A stretch of 64,000 nt of DNA from Lasiosphaeris hirsuta (taxonomy: Eukaryota; Ascomycota; Sordariomycetes; Sordariales; Lasiosphaeriaceae), in NCBI GenBank assembly GCA_030549175.1, contig JAUKUA010000006.1:1922001-1986000 (forward strand), given 5' to 3'. Position 1 is the stretch's first letter, and the number at the start of each line of letters is the position of its first letter. This document shows positions 10,894 to 22,193 of this stretch, in pieces. The notes beneath the pieces were generated by a model. It worked only from the letters and a program-made list of their open reading frames with translations, made no database searches and was not told where the DNA came from. A program made the translations under genes and the position numbers.

Positions 10894-11502
10894 TCAACTC
10901 GGTGGTAGGTTCGGGGGGAAGCCTGGCGGGAGCCGACCCATCAGGGGCAAGTGCCAAGATTGACTGGTAGCTGCGAGCCAACCTGTTGTGTTGTGGCTGT
11001 TGAGGCTGTTGGACGAACGACGGGGCCTGTCCCTGCAGAAAACATTTCCGTTCCATCTCATCTTCTTGCGCGTCTTCCAGTATCTATCAGCCGCGTCGAG
11101 AATCAGCTGCTCTTCGACCTCAAGCTTCCGGTTCTTCTCTGCGAAGCGCTGCTTGATGAGTCGAAGATTGAGCTCGAACATCTCCTTGGTTGCGCTCTGC
11201 GTAAGTTGAGGGTAATGTAGGCTGATGTGGATGCGAGAACCAAACGCCTCGTCAATGTCACTAATCCGGTTGGTTGTCAGGGACAAAACTCCGGCGTAAT
11301 ACTCGAGGACGCGGAGGAAGACCGAGACCAAGCCATTGCGCTTAAAGTCTTGGGGCGTTCGCTTGGCCAGGAACACATCGGCTTCATCGAGAAGAAGAAT
11401 GCATCCCCACCTGTTGGCGAGCGAGAAGTTGGTCTCGAGAGATGTCTCGAGAGATGCCTCGACGCTTTCCGCTGTCGTTCCGAGATCGCCTGCGCACAAC
11501 AT
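10894..11502 (-). pseudogene. AAA+ ATPase fragment
   Basis: The reading frame contains Walker B (CILLLDEADVFL), sensor 1 (LTTNRISDIDEAF) and the following SRIHISLHYPQL, characteristic of a fungal AAA-ATPase family. The expected Walker A (GPPGTGKT-type) is absent upstream, where only an acceptor-like site (GTGCGCAG) borders non-coding sequence. Downstream the conserved MRWNG..QIRNAFQT segment breaks after MRWNG into unrelated low-complexity residues. So only the core half of the ATPase survives. It would not bind nucleotide normally and is best read as a relic. Confidence 0.7.
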
Positions 11503-13039
11503 CAGCCTAGGTCAGCAAGACACAGATGTAAAACCACATGTCTCTTGCTAATGTTGCCATTAGCAATTTCCGTTGCTGGACGTGGTCCTGAGCTGCTGCT
11601 CCGGGCCACTTTTGGGTCCCAAAATTAGATACCAGAATTGGTCCTCGTGATGATCAGCCGAAATGAGGTGTTGGCACATGGTTCGAGTTTGAACTTCTCT
11701 TGCGGGTGTGCAAAAGTGGCGTGGTAACGTCGTCAATGAGTTCAGAGTTGGCCACTAAGGACTTTTTAAGGCGGAAATTGATGCCCTCCGGACCGAAACA
11801 AGCGCCAAGTTCGAAAGAAAGAAAAAAAAAGAATCGAGGCCGACGTTCGCCAGCTCAAGACCGACGTTGGGGGGAGATCAAGATTACAATGAGGCAGATC
11901 GAGGTCCGCGCCCGCAACTCGCAACGGCAGGCTCAAAAACCCGATTGCCCGAACACATCCGATTCCCATCTTCATCCAAGGTCACGGCCGCCCAAGAACC
12001 CGATCCAGCCTTCTGTCCCAAATACGCCCCATCAACTTTACCGTCTACGAAAGCCACAAATGGAGCGCAACTGCCAGATAGCGTCCCGTCTCGCATCGCG
12101 CAACTGTAAGTTCAGCTACTTGGTGCTATGCATGGAAACCGACACGTCCTTCACGGGGTCCTGGGCTAGCAGCGCCTTTTCACTCTTCAACGCCAGGGGC
12201 GTCGAGATACTGCAGGTAGTCACGCCTAAAGGTAAAGTACAGAAAGCGGACAAAGGTATTCGTCGGTGCGATCAAGAAGATGCTTAACGCCAAGCTCACA
12301 CAAAGCTGCTGTACACATGGCGAATATGAAGGGTACGTACGGTAAGGTCCAAGGAGAAATCGCCTTACTCACTCGTCAGGAAAACAATGGTTCGCCTTGT
12401 AGACAACAACAGCCTCGCCAAGATACTGGGCCAGGTTTTTGTTGGAGATGACGGAGGCATATAGGATGCCATTCCATCAAAGTCAAGACGGTTGAATGCA
12501 CGTTTTGCTTCAATGCCGGCCAGGTAGGGATGATCCATCTCCCACCCCTCCCCCGCAGCGACGCGGCGTATTACGGTAGATACCGCCGATACCAGGAGGG
12601 TAGCCAGGTTGAGAATGCAGGTGAAGTTCAGGAGATGCAACTTTGGGCGTGTGGACACGTTGGGCCATGCACGCACATGCAAAGTAGCTTGGAGATCGGA
12701 ACGGAGCCATCGCCAAGAAGGTCCTGAAGCTTTTCCTGAGAGTCGCTCTCAATCAAAGCTATCAGTTTCCAATGGGTGTCGGGAACTTATACATGGCCTT
12801 GATCAGAGCCGCCAAGGTCTATCTCCCGAAACTTCGGGGCTGGCATTCCAGTCGTTCAGCATGATTTGGGTGAGCCCCGAGGAGGCCGACGTAACCAAGG
12901 AGGAGATGGTGATGGAGGCTGCACCATCACAAAGTGGGGACCCTCCAAGACCAAGCAGATCAACCAGAGCATGTCATATATCCCAGGGTTAGCTATGAAT
13001 TTGCACGGCAATACAACACCTAGGGGTGGTTGTCACGCA
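11503..13039. other. Gene-poor accessory DNA with short decayed coding pieces
   Basis: Short open pieces occur on both strands: a Lys/Arg-rich piece around 11800-12110 on the plus strand and a 105-aa piece at 12365..12682 on the minus strand with a hydrophobic start (ILNLATLLVSAVSTVI). None shows a recognisable family and none joins across plausible introns. I see no supportable intact gene. Confidence 0.4.
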
Positions 13040-15377
13040 TCATGCTTGAAAAATTTCGGTCGCCGTCCGGAAATCCTGCTCAAAAAGCTTCTTGTCGCCG
13101 TCTTCCGATCCTTTCAGCAACCCGAGCCGGCACGGCGCCTTGGTGGGTACGGACCGCTCAAAGTCAATGATCATGACCGGGTCGCTCGGCATGTGGCTCC
13201 ATACCAGATTCTCCCTCCGGACGTCGCCGTGTGCGACCCCCAGGGCGTGGAGGCTTCGCAGAGATTGGAGCACATTATCCTGCATCCCGACACCACCCGT
13301 CTGCTCCCGAGCTTCGAATAGATCCCTGCCGGCCCACGAGAGGAGGGGGAAGTAGATGATGTGGACATCAGCCGCATAAAAGTAGCGCCGCCCCAGCTCC
13401 TCAAGGTCGATGGTACCGAGAGAGACGGGGACGTAGAGGCCTCGGATCGGCTGGAGCTGCTCATACACACGCGCTTCGTGCTCGATGAAGCGTACCGATG
13501 ATGATGTGGTCCCCTTGGCAGCAAACGTATAGCCGTGGCTAAGCAGCGTGATACAAAATAGGGCCCCCCGAGCACCGTGTCTCCCCAAGGGCATGATACC
13601 CTCGTCCAAGGTTGTGCAGAGCTGTTGGCGTAGCCGCTCTAGAAAGACGCGGAGAGGTAGCGGGTGCGTCTTCTGGCAACGTGGGGGCAGCGACGATGAC
13701 GACTGGATACATGGTGACGACTTGACATGGGGCCGGCAGCGGAGGGCTGCATTGGGACAAGCGGGATCGAGGGCGCCCCCTCGGACGAGACCGAGCAAGC
13801 ACGCATGTGTGCAGAACGGTGGCGTCTGTGGCTGGGAAGAGTGCGTGCGGTTCTGTGTCTGCGTATCACCAGGAGCTGCCGCTGCGGACCCGGCCCCGGA
13901 TGGCTGTGCGGTGCCACGCTTTCTCTTTGACCCTGCTCTGCCGGTAGAAGAGGGGCGATAGCCAGGATTATTGTGGCCGGCATAGTCGTCATCGTCGTCG
14001 TCGTCGTCGATATCGGACGGATCCTGCCGCTAGCCGAGGAATGGCGGCGACTCCTACCTGAGGACTCTTCGTTCTTCTCAGCGGGCGGAACAGGAGAGGG
14101 GATCGGTCACACCCGACATAGGTCCGCGGTACCCAGCAGAGCCCCGATGAAGGAAGTACGCGAGAGGACGGCGTTTGCTCTACCTGGGCCAGGATCATGC
14201 CCCAGTCCTCCTTCCAGGTCGGGGCACTTGCTGTGGCGCGGTCGCTTGCATCCTGACCCTGCGGCGTGGGCCCGAGTAGCGCCATCACGATGAAGGCCAG
14301 CAGCTGGCTGACGGCGGTACAGTAAGGCAAGAACTCGGCTGGCTGGTCCCGGCACTCGGGGGTAGGTGCGGCGACATGGTAGTACAGCGTGGACGGGTCG
14401 GCCCAGTCGATCTTGAAGAAGATGCTGACCTCGCCTGTAGCCACAAGCCCCATCTTGAGCCCAGTCTGGAGCATATAGTGGTAGACCTGGGTGGCGGCTG
14501 CGACTGAGAGCCTTTTGGCAAAGTGGCGGAAGCGGTCGCCCTCGGCGACTGGAATCGTGGCACAGTTCACCACGTCGCGAACCACATCCAGGGGGTTGAT
14601 GCCTTCTCGTACTTGGTGCGCCGTCAGCTTGTGGGGAGCCTTGTATTCGAGCACGTATGCGAGCGTTTGGTCGCCGTTCGAGGACCGGTATACGCAGATC
14701 TGGTCGGGCTGGATGGGTGCCTTCTTCCTAACAGGTAGGGCGTGTGGCGGCAGCGTCGATGGCGCGGGGCTTGGGGAAGGACTTGTATCACTATTGAGAA
14801 CATTCATATGGTTCTCGAAGAAGACACCATCCCCTATGTCTGTGAGCGGCGGTATTGCGTCTGAGCCTTGTTGAGCGTGCACGAGTTGATCGATGATGAG
14901 TTGCACAGGCAGCTCGACGGCGCTGTGATGAAACAGCTCTAGGTCGCGCTCGCTACCAATTGGGGACCCGGCTGCCAGGCGGCCGCCGGTACTCTGGGCA
15001 AGATCGCGCGATTCGAACAATTCGAGCGTATTGGGGAGGAAGGCGATGACCTTGCCAAGCGCGGCCCTCTGTTCATCAAGGAAGCCATCCCACACCGCGA
15101 GGCGACGGAGGCAGTATTTCCCCACCAGGTCTGTCCATGTGCCTTGGGTCGTGAGCCGCCGATTGGTCTGGACGCGGAATTTCGTCGACAGGTGGTCGTG
15201 GCAGAGATGAAGGTACTCGATGAGAGTGGTCGAACGCCTTTACTCCTGCAACTCTGCGGCTCGTTGTGCTTGTTCGTTGGCGCGTTGTTTCTCGGCGATG
15301 GCGTTCTGCTCCGCTTCTACACGGAGAAGCTTCTCTTCCTAGAGCTGCTTGACGAGTTCTTCATAGCTTAGATCCAT
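13040..15377 (-). pseudogene. Coiled-coil/nuclease-like/kinase protein, copy 1 (interrupted)
   Basis: The frame starts at the ATG at 15377 (MDLSYEELVKQL), continues as a Glu/Ala coiled coil, then a long middle domain (HSAVELPVQLIIDQL, DIGDGVFFENHMNVL, QICVYRS, AYVLEYKAPHKLTAHQVREG). The last of these gives an ExK motif like that of PD-(D/E)xK nucleases. An acidic, low-complexity linker and an atypical kinase domain follow (YGYTFAAKGT, HEARVYEQLQPI, ALGVAHGDVRRENLVW, VMIIDFERS). Codon 13 is TAG (15339-15341) and codon 46 is TAA (15240-15242), both explicable as Gln codons changed by C to T at CpA. A 28-nt offset (14030..14057, GT..AG ends but very short) separates the nuclease and kinase frames. 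Relatives in other fungi are uncharacterised or have misleading names. Confidence 0.7.
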
Positions 15378-15845
15378 CACCTCAAGGTGTTTTGTCGTGC
15401 CGTGTAGTATTTCTCGTGTGTTATTTATCGTGTGTCATGTGGTGTTTCTTGCGTGTGCCATGATGCACGCCGGTGTTTGTTGCAGCTAAAGAAGCGTTCC
15501 CGTCTTAGTGGCTTGGGTGTCTGAAGTAGCTGACTAAGGTTGCTGACTAAGGCAGCTTATATAAGGACCCGAAAGAGCAGGGGGGTCCCCTACGGTTGCC
15601 CATTCTCTCGACAGCGAGGTCGACACGTCTCAACTCGCCCGGCTAGTGCGTCGTCAGTAGCTGCTAGGAGGAGGCGATGAATTTGTCGTCGGTGAAGATG
15701 AGATGGTTGAACAAGTACTCCCACAGTCGCGTGGTCGCCCACACTCTGGCCATCACCGCAGCTGTGTGGCTGAGCGAACTGGTGGTGATTTCCGTAGGGA
15801 TGTTATAGGGGCGCACTACCTCTTTGATGCGCACGCACTAGTGCA

Positions 15846-16000
15846 CGCACTACCTAAAGGGTTAGGGTTATTTATGGGAATGAATGAATGAATTACTTTC
15901 ACCGCTTTCAAAAGAGACTCGCTAGGGGGGCACTTGACTTTGGCTAGGGAGGTACTATGCAGGGGCACTAGGTATAAGGGTTAGGGTTATGTATGGGGAA
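15846..16000 (+). repeat. Two direct copies of a GGGTTAGGGTTAT-containing unit
   Basis: AGGGTTAGGGTTAT occurs at about 15859 and again at about 15978, each preceded by a CACTA-like hexamer and followed within 60 bp by TTTCACCGC. The two units lie just outside and just inside the left end of the inverted-repeat element, suggesting a local duplication or nested insertion. Only two TTAGGG hexamers occur per copy, so this is not a telomere. Confidence 0.5.
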
Positions 16001-16851
16001 AATCCAAAATCCACGTTTTTTTCTTTTTCTTCACCGCCTTTGAAGGTGCACACCGCCTTTGCCAGCCAGCCCACCAAGTGCCAGGCCCTCCATGCCAGCC
16101 TGTATGCCAGCCTACATACCACTACATTCAATTGCACAACTATGTTACCACATAACAACGAAGGTTCGCCATGCCCACCCACAACTGCGTTTAATGCTAA
16201 TATCTTCATTATATATCAATTCCACGCCTTTAACAGCACTGAATTTCAGCTTTTCCGGCCTCAATACCGTTGCGCGCGTGCAGGAGGGCCTGCATGATGC
16301 CGCTACAAGAAGGCGACCTCGCGCGGGCGCACACATCCGCGACCCTCACGATTGCCGGTAACGATAACGATTTCCCTGATATCCGACTACTCACCACGCC
16401 AATCATCGAGCTTCCAGACGATCGCGTTCCAGCCAATCTTCAATATCCGGATTGGAGTGGCTTCTCTAAAAAACGGCAGGCAACTGACCCCTTGGAGCCT
16501 CCCGTTGTCCAAAAGACTACTCGTAGCGGTCGCGTGGTGTGGCCAGAGCACTGGGCTTGGATTGATGGCAGGATTGATGTCACTTCAAAGAGTGTAGATT
16601 TAGTGTTTTCCAGGCCCAGGCCTGCGTTGTGGCACTTCAAAGACCGTTTTTTTCCTGGCTAGGGCACTGCGTTGATGGTCCTGATGACCCTGTTGTCATG
16701 GAGTTCTGTAGAGTCGATTGATGCATTGTATCACCGGCTTTTTGTACAGTGTTTCTGTGATTTTCGATGCGGGGAGGCGAAATGCTAAAAACATAGAACC
16801 GGCAGAAAACCAAGTGCCCCCGCATAGTGCCCCCCTAGCCAAAGTCAAGTG
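15931..16851. mobile_element. 921-bp element with 39-bp terminal inverted repeats
   Basis: The left end 15931..15969 (CACTTGACTTTGGCTAGGGA...) is the reverse complement of the right end 16813..16851 with 3 mismatches in 39, all transitions of the kind RIP makes. This is a non-autonomous DNA-transposon or MITE-like structure. The interior holds one open frame (16270..16662) with no transposase motif; its KTTRSGRVVWP string is weakly reminiscent of mobile-element proteins. No clean target-site duplication is visible, partly because a second copy of the sub-motif GCTAGGGGGGCAC lies immediately left of the left end. Family not identified. Confidence 0.65.
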
Positions 16852-18391
16852 CATACGGCCCAAGGGTAGAAGGGATACGACATAAGAGCGGCCCAAAACT
16901 GGGACCATATCACGGGATGGCTCGGTAGGATATCATCAGTTTCCGGACATGGAAGAGTAGCGCGAACCAGTCAAGGTATCTCGGCGCCCGGGCTGCCATG
17001 ACTGAGTATCGTGGTTGGTAGGGGTCGACGACGGCAACATTGGCGATAGACAACAGCTCTATGTTTTACGCAAAAGTTGCCCTTAGAAATTTCCATGTCT
17101 GTATATAGCCCTGAGCCGTCCTATCCCGGGCTGGGATACGGGTGAGCCCGGCCTGCACTGCCACGTGGCCCAGTTCTGGTACCTCGACTAAAGTTGCCAT
17201 CTGGAAATGCCCTCCCGGAACAGCCCAAATTCGGGAACTATTCCAATCGTCTCCCAATCGTCTCCCAATCGTTAAAGTCCAAGATTTCGGTCCGAGATGT
17301 ACTAGCCTAGGATATACCAGGAGTTACCGAACAGGTCGACAAACAGACCTTCAACGCGTGTAAGAGACTTGTAATCTCTGACGACGAGGATCTTGATGAC
17401 GGCACGCAGCTGATCCTCAGGTGCGAGGTCGATCGCGTTAATTTTTTTAATTTTTTTAATTTTAATTTTAATTTTTGGAACTCGAGATCTTAAACCTTGG
17501 AGGATGTTAGATTTTCGCGACACGAAATCTGTTATTTCGGACAGGGGATAACACTATACTAACAGGTCTGTCTCACAAATGTACAGGGTCTCGTTAGGAA
17601 CTACATACCCTCCGCAAACCGCCGCTCGCATTTTCATTTTTGTTACCGTCACAACAGGAATTTAGAATTTAATAAAACTACTCCCTAACTTCCTACCCTT
17701 AGGGGGGTAGGGAGTGGGATTTAGTAGGGACGGACAACATACCGTTGCATAAAGAATAATCCCATAACCGAATCTTCATCTTTCCGTGGATAATGTAAAG
17801 GGACTATTCCTTTGGCAGGCCAGCAGCCTGTCCCAGCAGCCTGTCCCAGCAGCCTCTCTACACCAGCGGGAGAGTGGCCATTACGCCGGTCTGCGACATC
17901 CTCTAGCCCGAGTGCTGGCGTTCCTGTCTCCCCTCCCTCCGAGTTGGAGCGCAAGCTTGTCTCTCCCTGCTTGTCACTAAGACGCTTTGCCCGGCTCTTG
18001 TTAGAGTATGCACACTCACCTTTACCACCGTCGCCATATTTCACAAAGCTGACAAGAGCCTCCAGCCAAGTGGAAGGTTAAAATTCTCATCTGGGGTTAC
18101 GAGGCCAACCAAGATCTCATCCGGACGCTCACGGGCATCCCGCCCGCCGGGGAGCCTAGTTCTTTCATTACCACTTAGGGTTATTGTCTAGACGCCTCCT
18201 TTTCAACTAACACTCCCGTCATCGCCGCCACGTTCATTTTTATCAACAATGTTCTATTCTTTTATTTTCCTTCAATCGTAAGGGCTTTTTACGTAGCCCA
18301 CTTAACTCCCGCCCCCCCTCCCCTTTCCTTCCCTCCTTCCTGTTATTTTTTTAACGGGTGCTCTGCCATCGTGTTAAATTAAAAGCAACGA
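16852..18391. other. AT-rich gene-poor DNA
   Basis: Contains A/T low-complexity tracts (about 17440-17480, repeated TTAATTTT) and a short tandem CAGCCTGTCC triplication near 17824. I see no supportable gene. Confidence 0.5.
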
Positions 18392-19050
18392 CTAATCATT
18401 CTCAGCTTGAACTTTGGTTATACGTATATTATTAATGCTCGCCAATCTACCCCCCTTTGGCAACGGTGGGATCCAGCTGGCGGCTAAGACGACTCCGACA
18501 TGGATAAGCCCTATGACCCAGAACCCCTTGGTGTAGTCGATCTCGTTGTCTATGAAGCCAAAGATGGGAGAAAAAAAATGTACCGCCCTAGTTCCCGCTT
18601 GGCTGTGTGAGGCTGAACAGGACACCGATAGTAGAGGGATGGACATATGGTACAAGCGAGAAATTTGTGCCGTTACCAGCTTAAAGGAAGACGGCCACTA
18701 GCGTGATTAGGCTAAACATGACCAACTCTTCGTGGGGGTTAGGGCGCCCTACGATAATAAGGAGGGTACCGGCGGCCAGACCGCACACAACGACCCAGCC
18801 CTTCTTCAGCCACAAGTTGCTGCTAGAGTACTTGTAGAGCAGAGGTTGTCTGTGAGAAATGCGGAAAGTTTTTGAAGTAGTAGGAAGCGAGTATGGTATT
18901 GATGCTGAGCTCACCGCCGAAGGAGTTCATGCAGGAGCGTACGTGAAAAGCTGTCTTGGGGGTAAGACGGCCGGAAAGACCTTGGAGGGGGTCGGCTTTA
19001 CGATGGTTATCTCGGCTGAGTTTAAGTACTATGTGGAAGCGAACTAGTGA
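18392..19050 (-). pseudogene. Nitrate/nitrite MFS transporter relic (NrtA/CrnA type), C-terminal half
   Basis: In order on the minus strand, across three frames: EITIVKPTPSKVFPAVL; then PKTAFHV..MNSFGGELSINTILASYYFKNFP; then a gap; LYKYSSSNLWLKKGWVV, VGRPNPHEELVMFSLITLV; AGNGTNFSLVPYVHPSTIGVL; and finally IDNEIDYTKGFWVIGLIHVGVV with WIPPLPKGG. This is the conserved course of the second half of fungal nitrate transporters of the NNP group. It is broken by a TAA before AGNG, a TAG after the SGN of SGNLGG, at least two frame changes and an internal deletion. The first half is missing. So this is a dead copy; a functional paralogue would be expected elsewhere in the genome. Confidence 0.7.
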
Positions 19051-19967
19051 CGTATTAGGGGAGTTTGTAGAGGAAGGCGTATATATATGGGGGAGGCGAG
19101 GTAGCGGGTAGAGTGGTATGTGATCACGTGGGTAAGGGTTGTTAGGTTGAGGGTGAGTTGGATGAGGGTGAGAGGGGAATTGAACCAAAGGCCGAGGTAT
19201 TAGTGGGTTGGGTCATTGCGGTGTGTCGCCTTACGGTACTATTTGGCGAGGTACTGCTGGTGTGAAGAGAGTTTGGTGATATTGAGCCGACGGATTTACT
19301 GTGTGTACCTGATTGGGTGTTTTGGTTTTTGATGCCGGACCTTTGATCAGATTCTTTTTTGCACACGTGAGATGTAAGGTCGACAGCTTACGTAATCAAC
19401 ATTGGCATTGTCTTGAGTGAAGCTGGTCGCATGATACTTAGGTGACTAGTGAGATTGCTATTTGCCTCATCATCCTTTACTTTTATAATGAAGTAATCAC
19501 GGGCTAAATCTTTATGCTATATAGGGAGTTTCAGGTAGGGGACTTAGAGGTAGACCGAGGACATTATGGGCTTTGTACCGACAGGGCTCTTCCAAGCAAT
19601 ATACCGTGATTGTAGGAGCAGTAAACCAAACTGGCCAAACTGGCCAAACTGGCCCTAATGTGCGGAACACTTCACAAAAGGTGGGGAATATGGCCCAAGA
19701 GGAATTACTCCCGTGTCAAACGCCACTCCGAATCAGTGGAAATCTCGGCTCATTCAGCCTCAAGCCACAGAACCAGGAGTAGGACGAAAGTAGTTAGTCG
19801 CTGCATAGGTCCTCCATGGGCCAGGTAGAAGTGAGGTGAATACCTAAGTTTTCAGGAAACTATCATGGCCTCAGGCATCCAGTGAGATGAAAAGCCCAGC
19901 CCTTGCGTGAATTCCCCCGGTCTTTCCGTCGCCGCTAAACTAGGCTGTACTTACTCAGCACACTAAA

Positions 19968-20540
19968 ATGACTCACCATGCGGAGAGAACATTTGAGCAA
20001 AAGCCTTATAGTTCGCCGTACACCGACGATAAGTGGTCAAAATGTCGGCTCAACGGCGTTTTGAAAGCTCCCCAACTGAGAAATGGACAGTGGACATGGG
20101 CTAATCCAGCGCGAGAACGTTTGGAGCGGCTCCGAGACCAACGCCTGGCCCGTCTTCGGCAGCTACGAATACGCGCTCAAACGGCAGTGGTTCACCGAGA
20201 AGCCAACATGGATGGCGAGAATCAACTTCTTTCAAAGTCACTCCGTCGGCCCATTGTGGATTTGAGAACTACCACTGAAGGCAGGGCGGGGAAATCTACC
20301 ACGCATATTAAGCAAGCGAAGACCGAGCCAGTAAAAACAAAAGGGCAGGAAATCACGACCAGCGAATCGAGTCTCCGGGGATGGTTTATTATGCACTTGG
20401 ACGATAACCCTGGCAGAACTCATAATGGGCACATAATCTGCGCACCTTCTTGCCCACACTTCCGACTCCATGAGTGGTGGGACCTGACATCCAACATCGA
20501 AAACTTCCGAGACGAGTGGTTTGAGCGGTTTAAGCTTTAA
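19968..20540 (+). CDS. Uncharacterised 190-aa open reading frame
   Basis: MTHHAERTFEQKPYSSPYTDD begins an open frame rich in Arg and Leu (ERLERLRDQRLARLRQLRIR), ending in HLDDNPGRTHNGHIICAPSCPHFRLHEWW..ENFRDEWFERFKL. There is no signal peptide or recognised domain. It lies just upstream of the HET-domain relic on the same strand and could be part of the same decayed gene. Arg runs and the lack of homology make coding status uncertain. Confidence 0.35.
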   Translation: MTHHAERTFEQKPYSSPYTDDKWSKCRLNGVLKAPQLRNGQWTWANPARERLERLRDQRLARLRQLRIRAQTAVVHREANMDGENQLLSKSLRRPIVDLRTTTEGRAGKSTTHIKQAKTEPVKTKGQEITTSESSLRGWFIMHLDDNPGRTHNGHIICAPSCPHFRLHEWWDLTSNIENFRDEWFERFKL

Positions 20541-20671
20541 GATTGCAACCTCTGGAAATTTGTGCAAAAATGTGCATCGACAGGGTTTCCGTTGACTGAG
20601 GTCAGTCACTCATTGACAATTTACGCTGTCAAAGCACCCAAGCCTTCAGCTTACCACGGTCAAAGAAGTTT

Positions 20672-22193
20672 ATGGATAGCGTCTTCTGGGCGATTTCATG
20701 GGATATAAACGGTAAATCAATTGCGAGAGATGGCAAGGAGGGAAATCTTATTGGAATGGTTAAGGAGCATCCGCGGCCTGGAGAGTACTCGGGAAGCTGG
20801 AACTCCTTTTCGGCTCGGAAGGTTCAAAGTCTCATCGCAGACTATGATCTTTTCCGGGATTGGATCAAAATTTGCGAAACATGCCATAGTCGAGCCTGTC
20901 AGGCCCGAAAACCACGAGTTCCTGGATTCCGACTCATCGACCGTCGTACTCGTACTATTATCCAAGCGCATCACCGCACTCGTCACAAGTATACGGCGCT
21001 GAGCTACCGCTAGCAGTCCCGGTTCCCGGTCTTGACATTACAAGCTGAAGCTCCGTTAATAGTCCAAGACGACATCCGAGTGACTCAGGAGCTAGGTTAC
21101 AGGTATTTGTGGATCGACCATTAATGCGTCCCACGAGATTGCCCAGACGACATGTTGCGCCAGATCCGAAGCATGGATATGATCTACATGGGCGCTGAGG
21201 TCACCATAATTGCCTGCCCGTCTCGAAACTCACGAGGCTACGATTTTGGTCTGCCTGGTGTCTCCTCGAGGCCTGGAATCCCCCAGCCGTGTTATGGGGC
21301 GTACAAAGACCTCTGAAAACAAGAACATAACAATAGTCTCCACCCTGCCTCCTCTTCGTCTCGTGGTTCAAGACTCGGAGTGGTCTGAGCGAGCGTGGAC
21401 ATTCCAGGAAAACATTTTGTCGCCCCGCCGGCTCTTTTTCACCGATTTTCAGGTCTATTTTGTCTGCAATAGGCTCGACTGGCGAGAGTCAATTCACCTC
21501 CCAATCCACCTTGTCCTTGGCGCGCGACGAAGTACCAATCTTATTGAGCGGAATAGGGGAGTTCCGTATGGGTTTGGAGCGAGGCGCACTGCCCTGCTTG
21601 ACCGAATCATGGAATACTCGCAAAGAAAGATCTCAGATTCGATAGACAACCTAAACGGACTCCAGGGCGTGTTGAGTGCCTTCTCTAGAAGGCGAACGCA
21701 GAACCTACATCTTTTCGGTATCCCCGTCCTTCCAGTTGCGGCATTCCGAGCAGAGCGTGAATTCAACATCGCACCGCGTAGCGCCGAAAATCGATTTGCG
21801 TGGGGCCTTACATGGAGCTTTTCCAACCCTCAATGGAACTGTTACGAGACGTATTCTGCGGGCGAGTCACGTCCCGAAAGAGTGCCTCATCTGCCAAGTT
21901 TGTCGTGGGCTAGGTGGAAAATGCCGAGCTGCGTTAAATACACTTCGGACTTGAATGACCTCCACAAGACCGCCGACTACGTCAAGTGGGGCCATATAAA
22001 GTACGATATTAGGATTTCTGTGGAACTTGTTTGTGGAACGGTTGTGTCTCTGGAGGAGGCGAGGACGCTGTCCAAAACAGCGGAGGGACATCAGCGCATC
22101 TCGCGGTTCTTGGTGATCGAAGGTTGGATCGCCGGATATGGCCTGGTAAGCTCAGCTGGTTCACTGTTTGAGGAGATTCAGGACACTGGTTAA
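20672..22193 (+). pseudogene. HET (heterokaryon incompatibility) domain protein, inactivated
   Basis: The series VPGFRLIDRRTRTIIQA, YTALSYR, LGYRYLWIDH, QIRSMDMIYMGAEVTIIA, GLPGVSSRP and SEWSERAWTFQENILSPRRLFFTDFQVYFVC is the classic HET-domain path, followed by about 220 residues of an unassigned C-terminal part. The frame is broken by TAG at 21011-21013 just after LSYR, where most HET proteins have Trp-Gly (TGG to TAG is RIP-compatible), by TAA at 21122-21124 after WID, and by a frameshift near 21310-21340. Intact relatives trigger cell death during non-self fusion; this copy should not be functional. Confidence 0.8.

Noticed and set aside
15859..15995. TTAGGG-type telomere repeats
   Set aside because: Only two hexamers at each of two places, embedded in unique sequence; better explained as part of a duplicated unit beside the inverted-repeat element.
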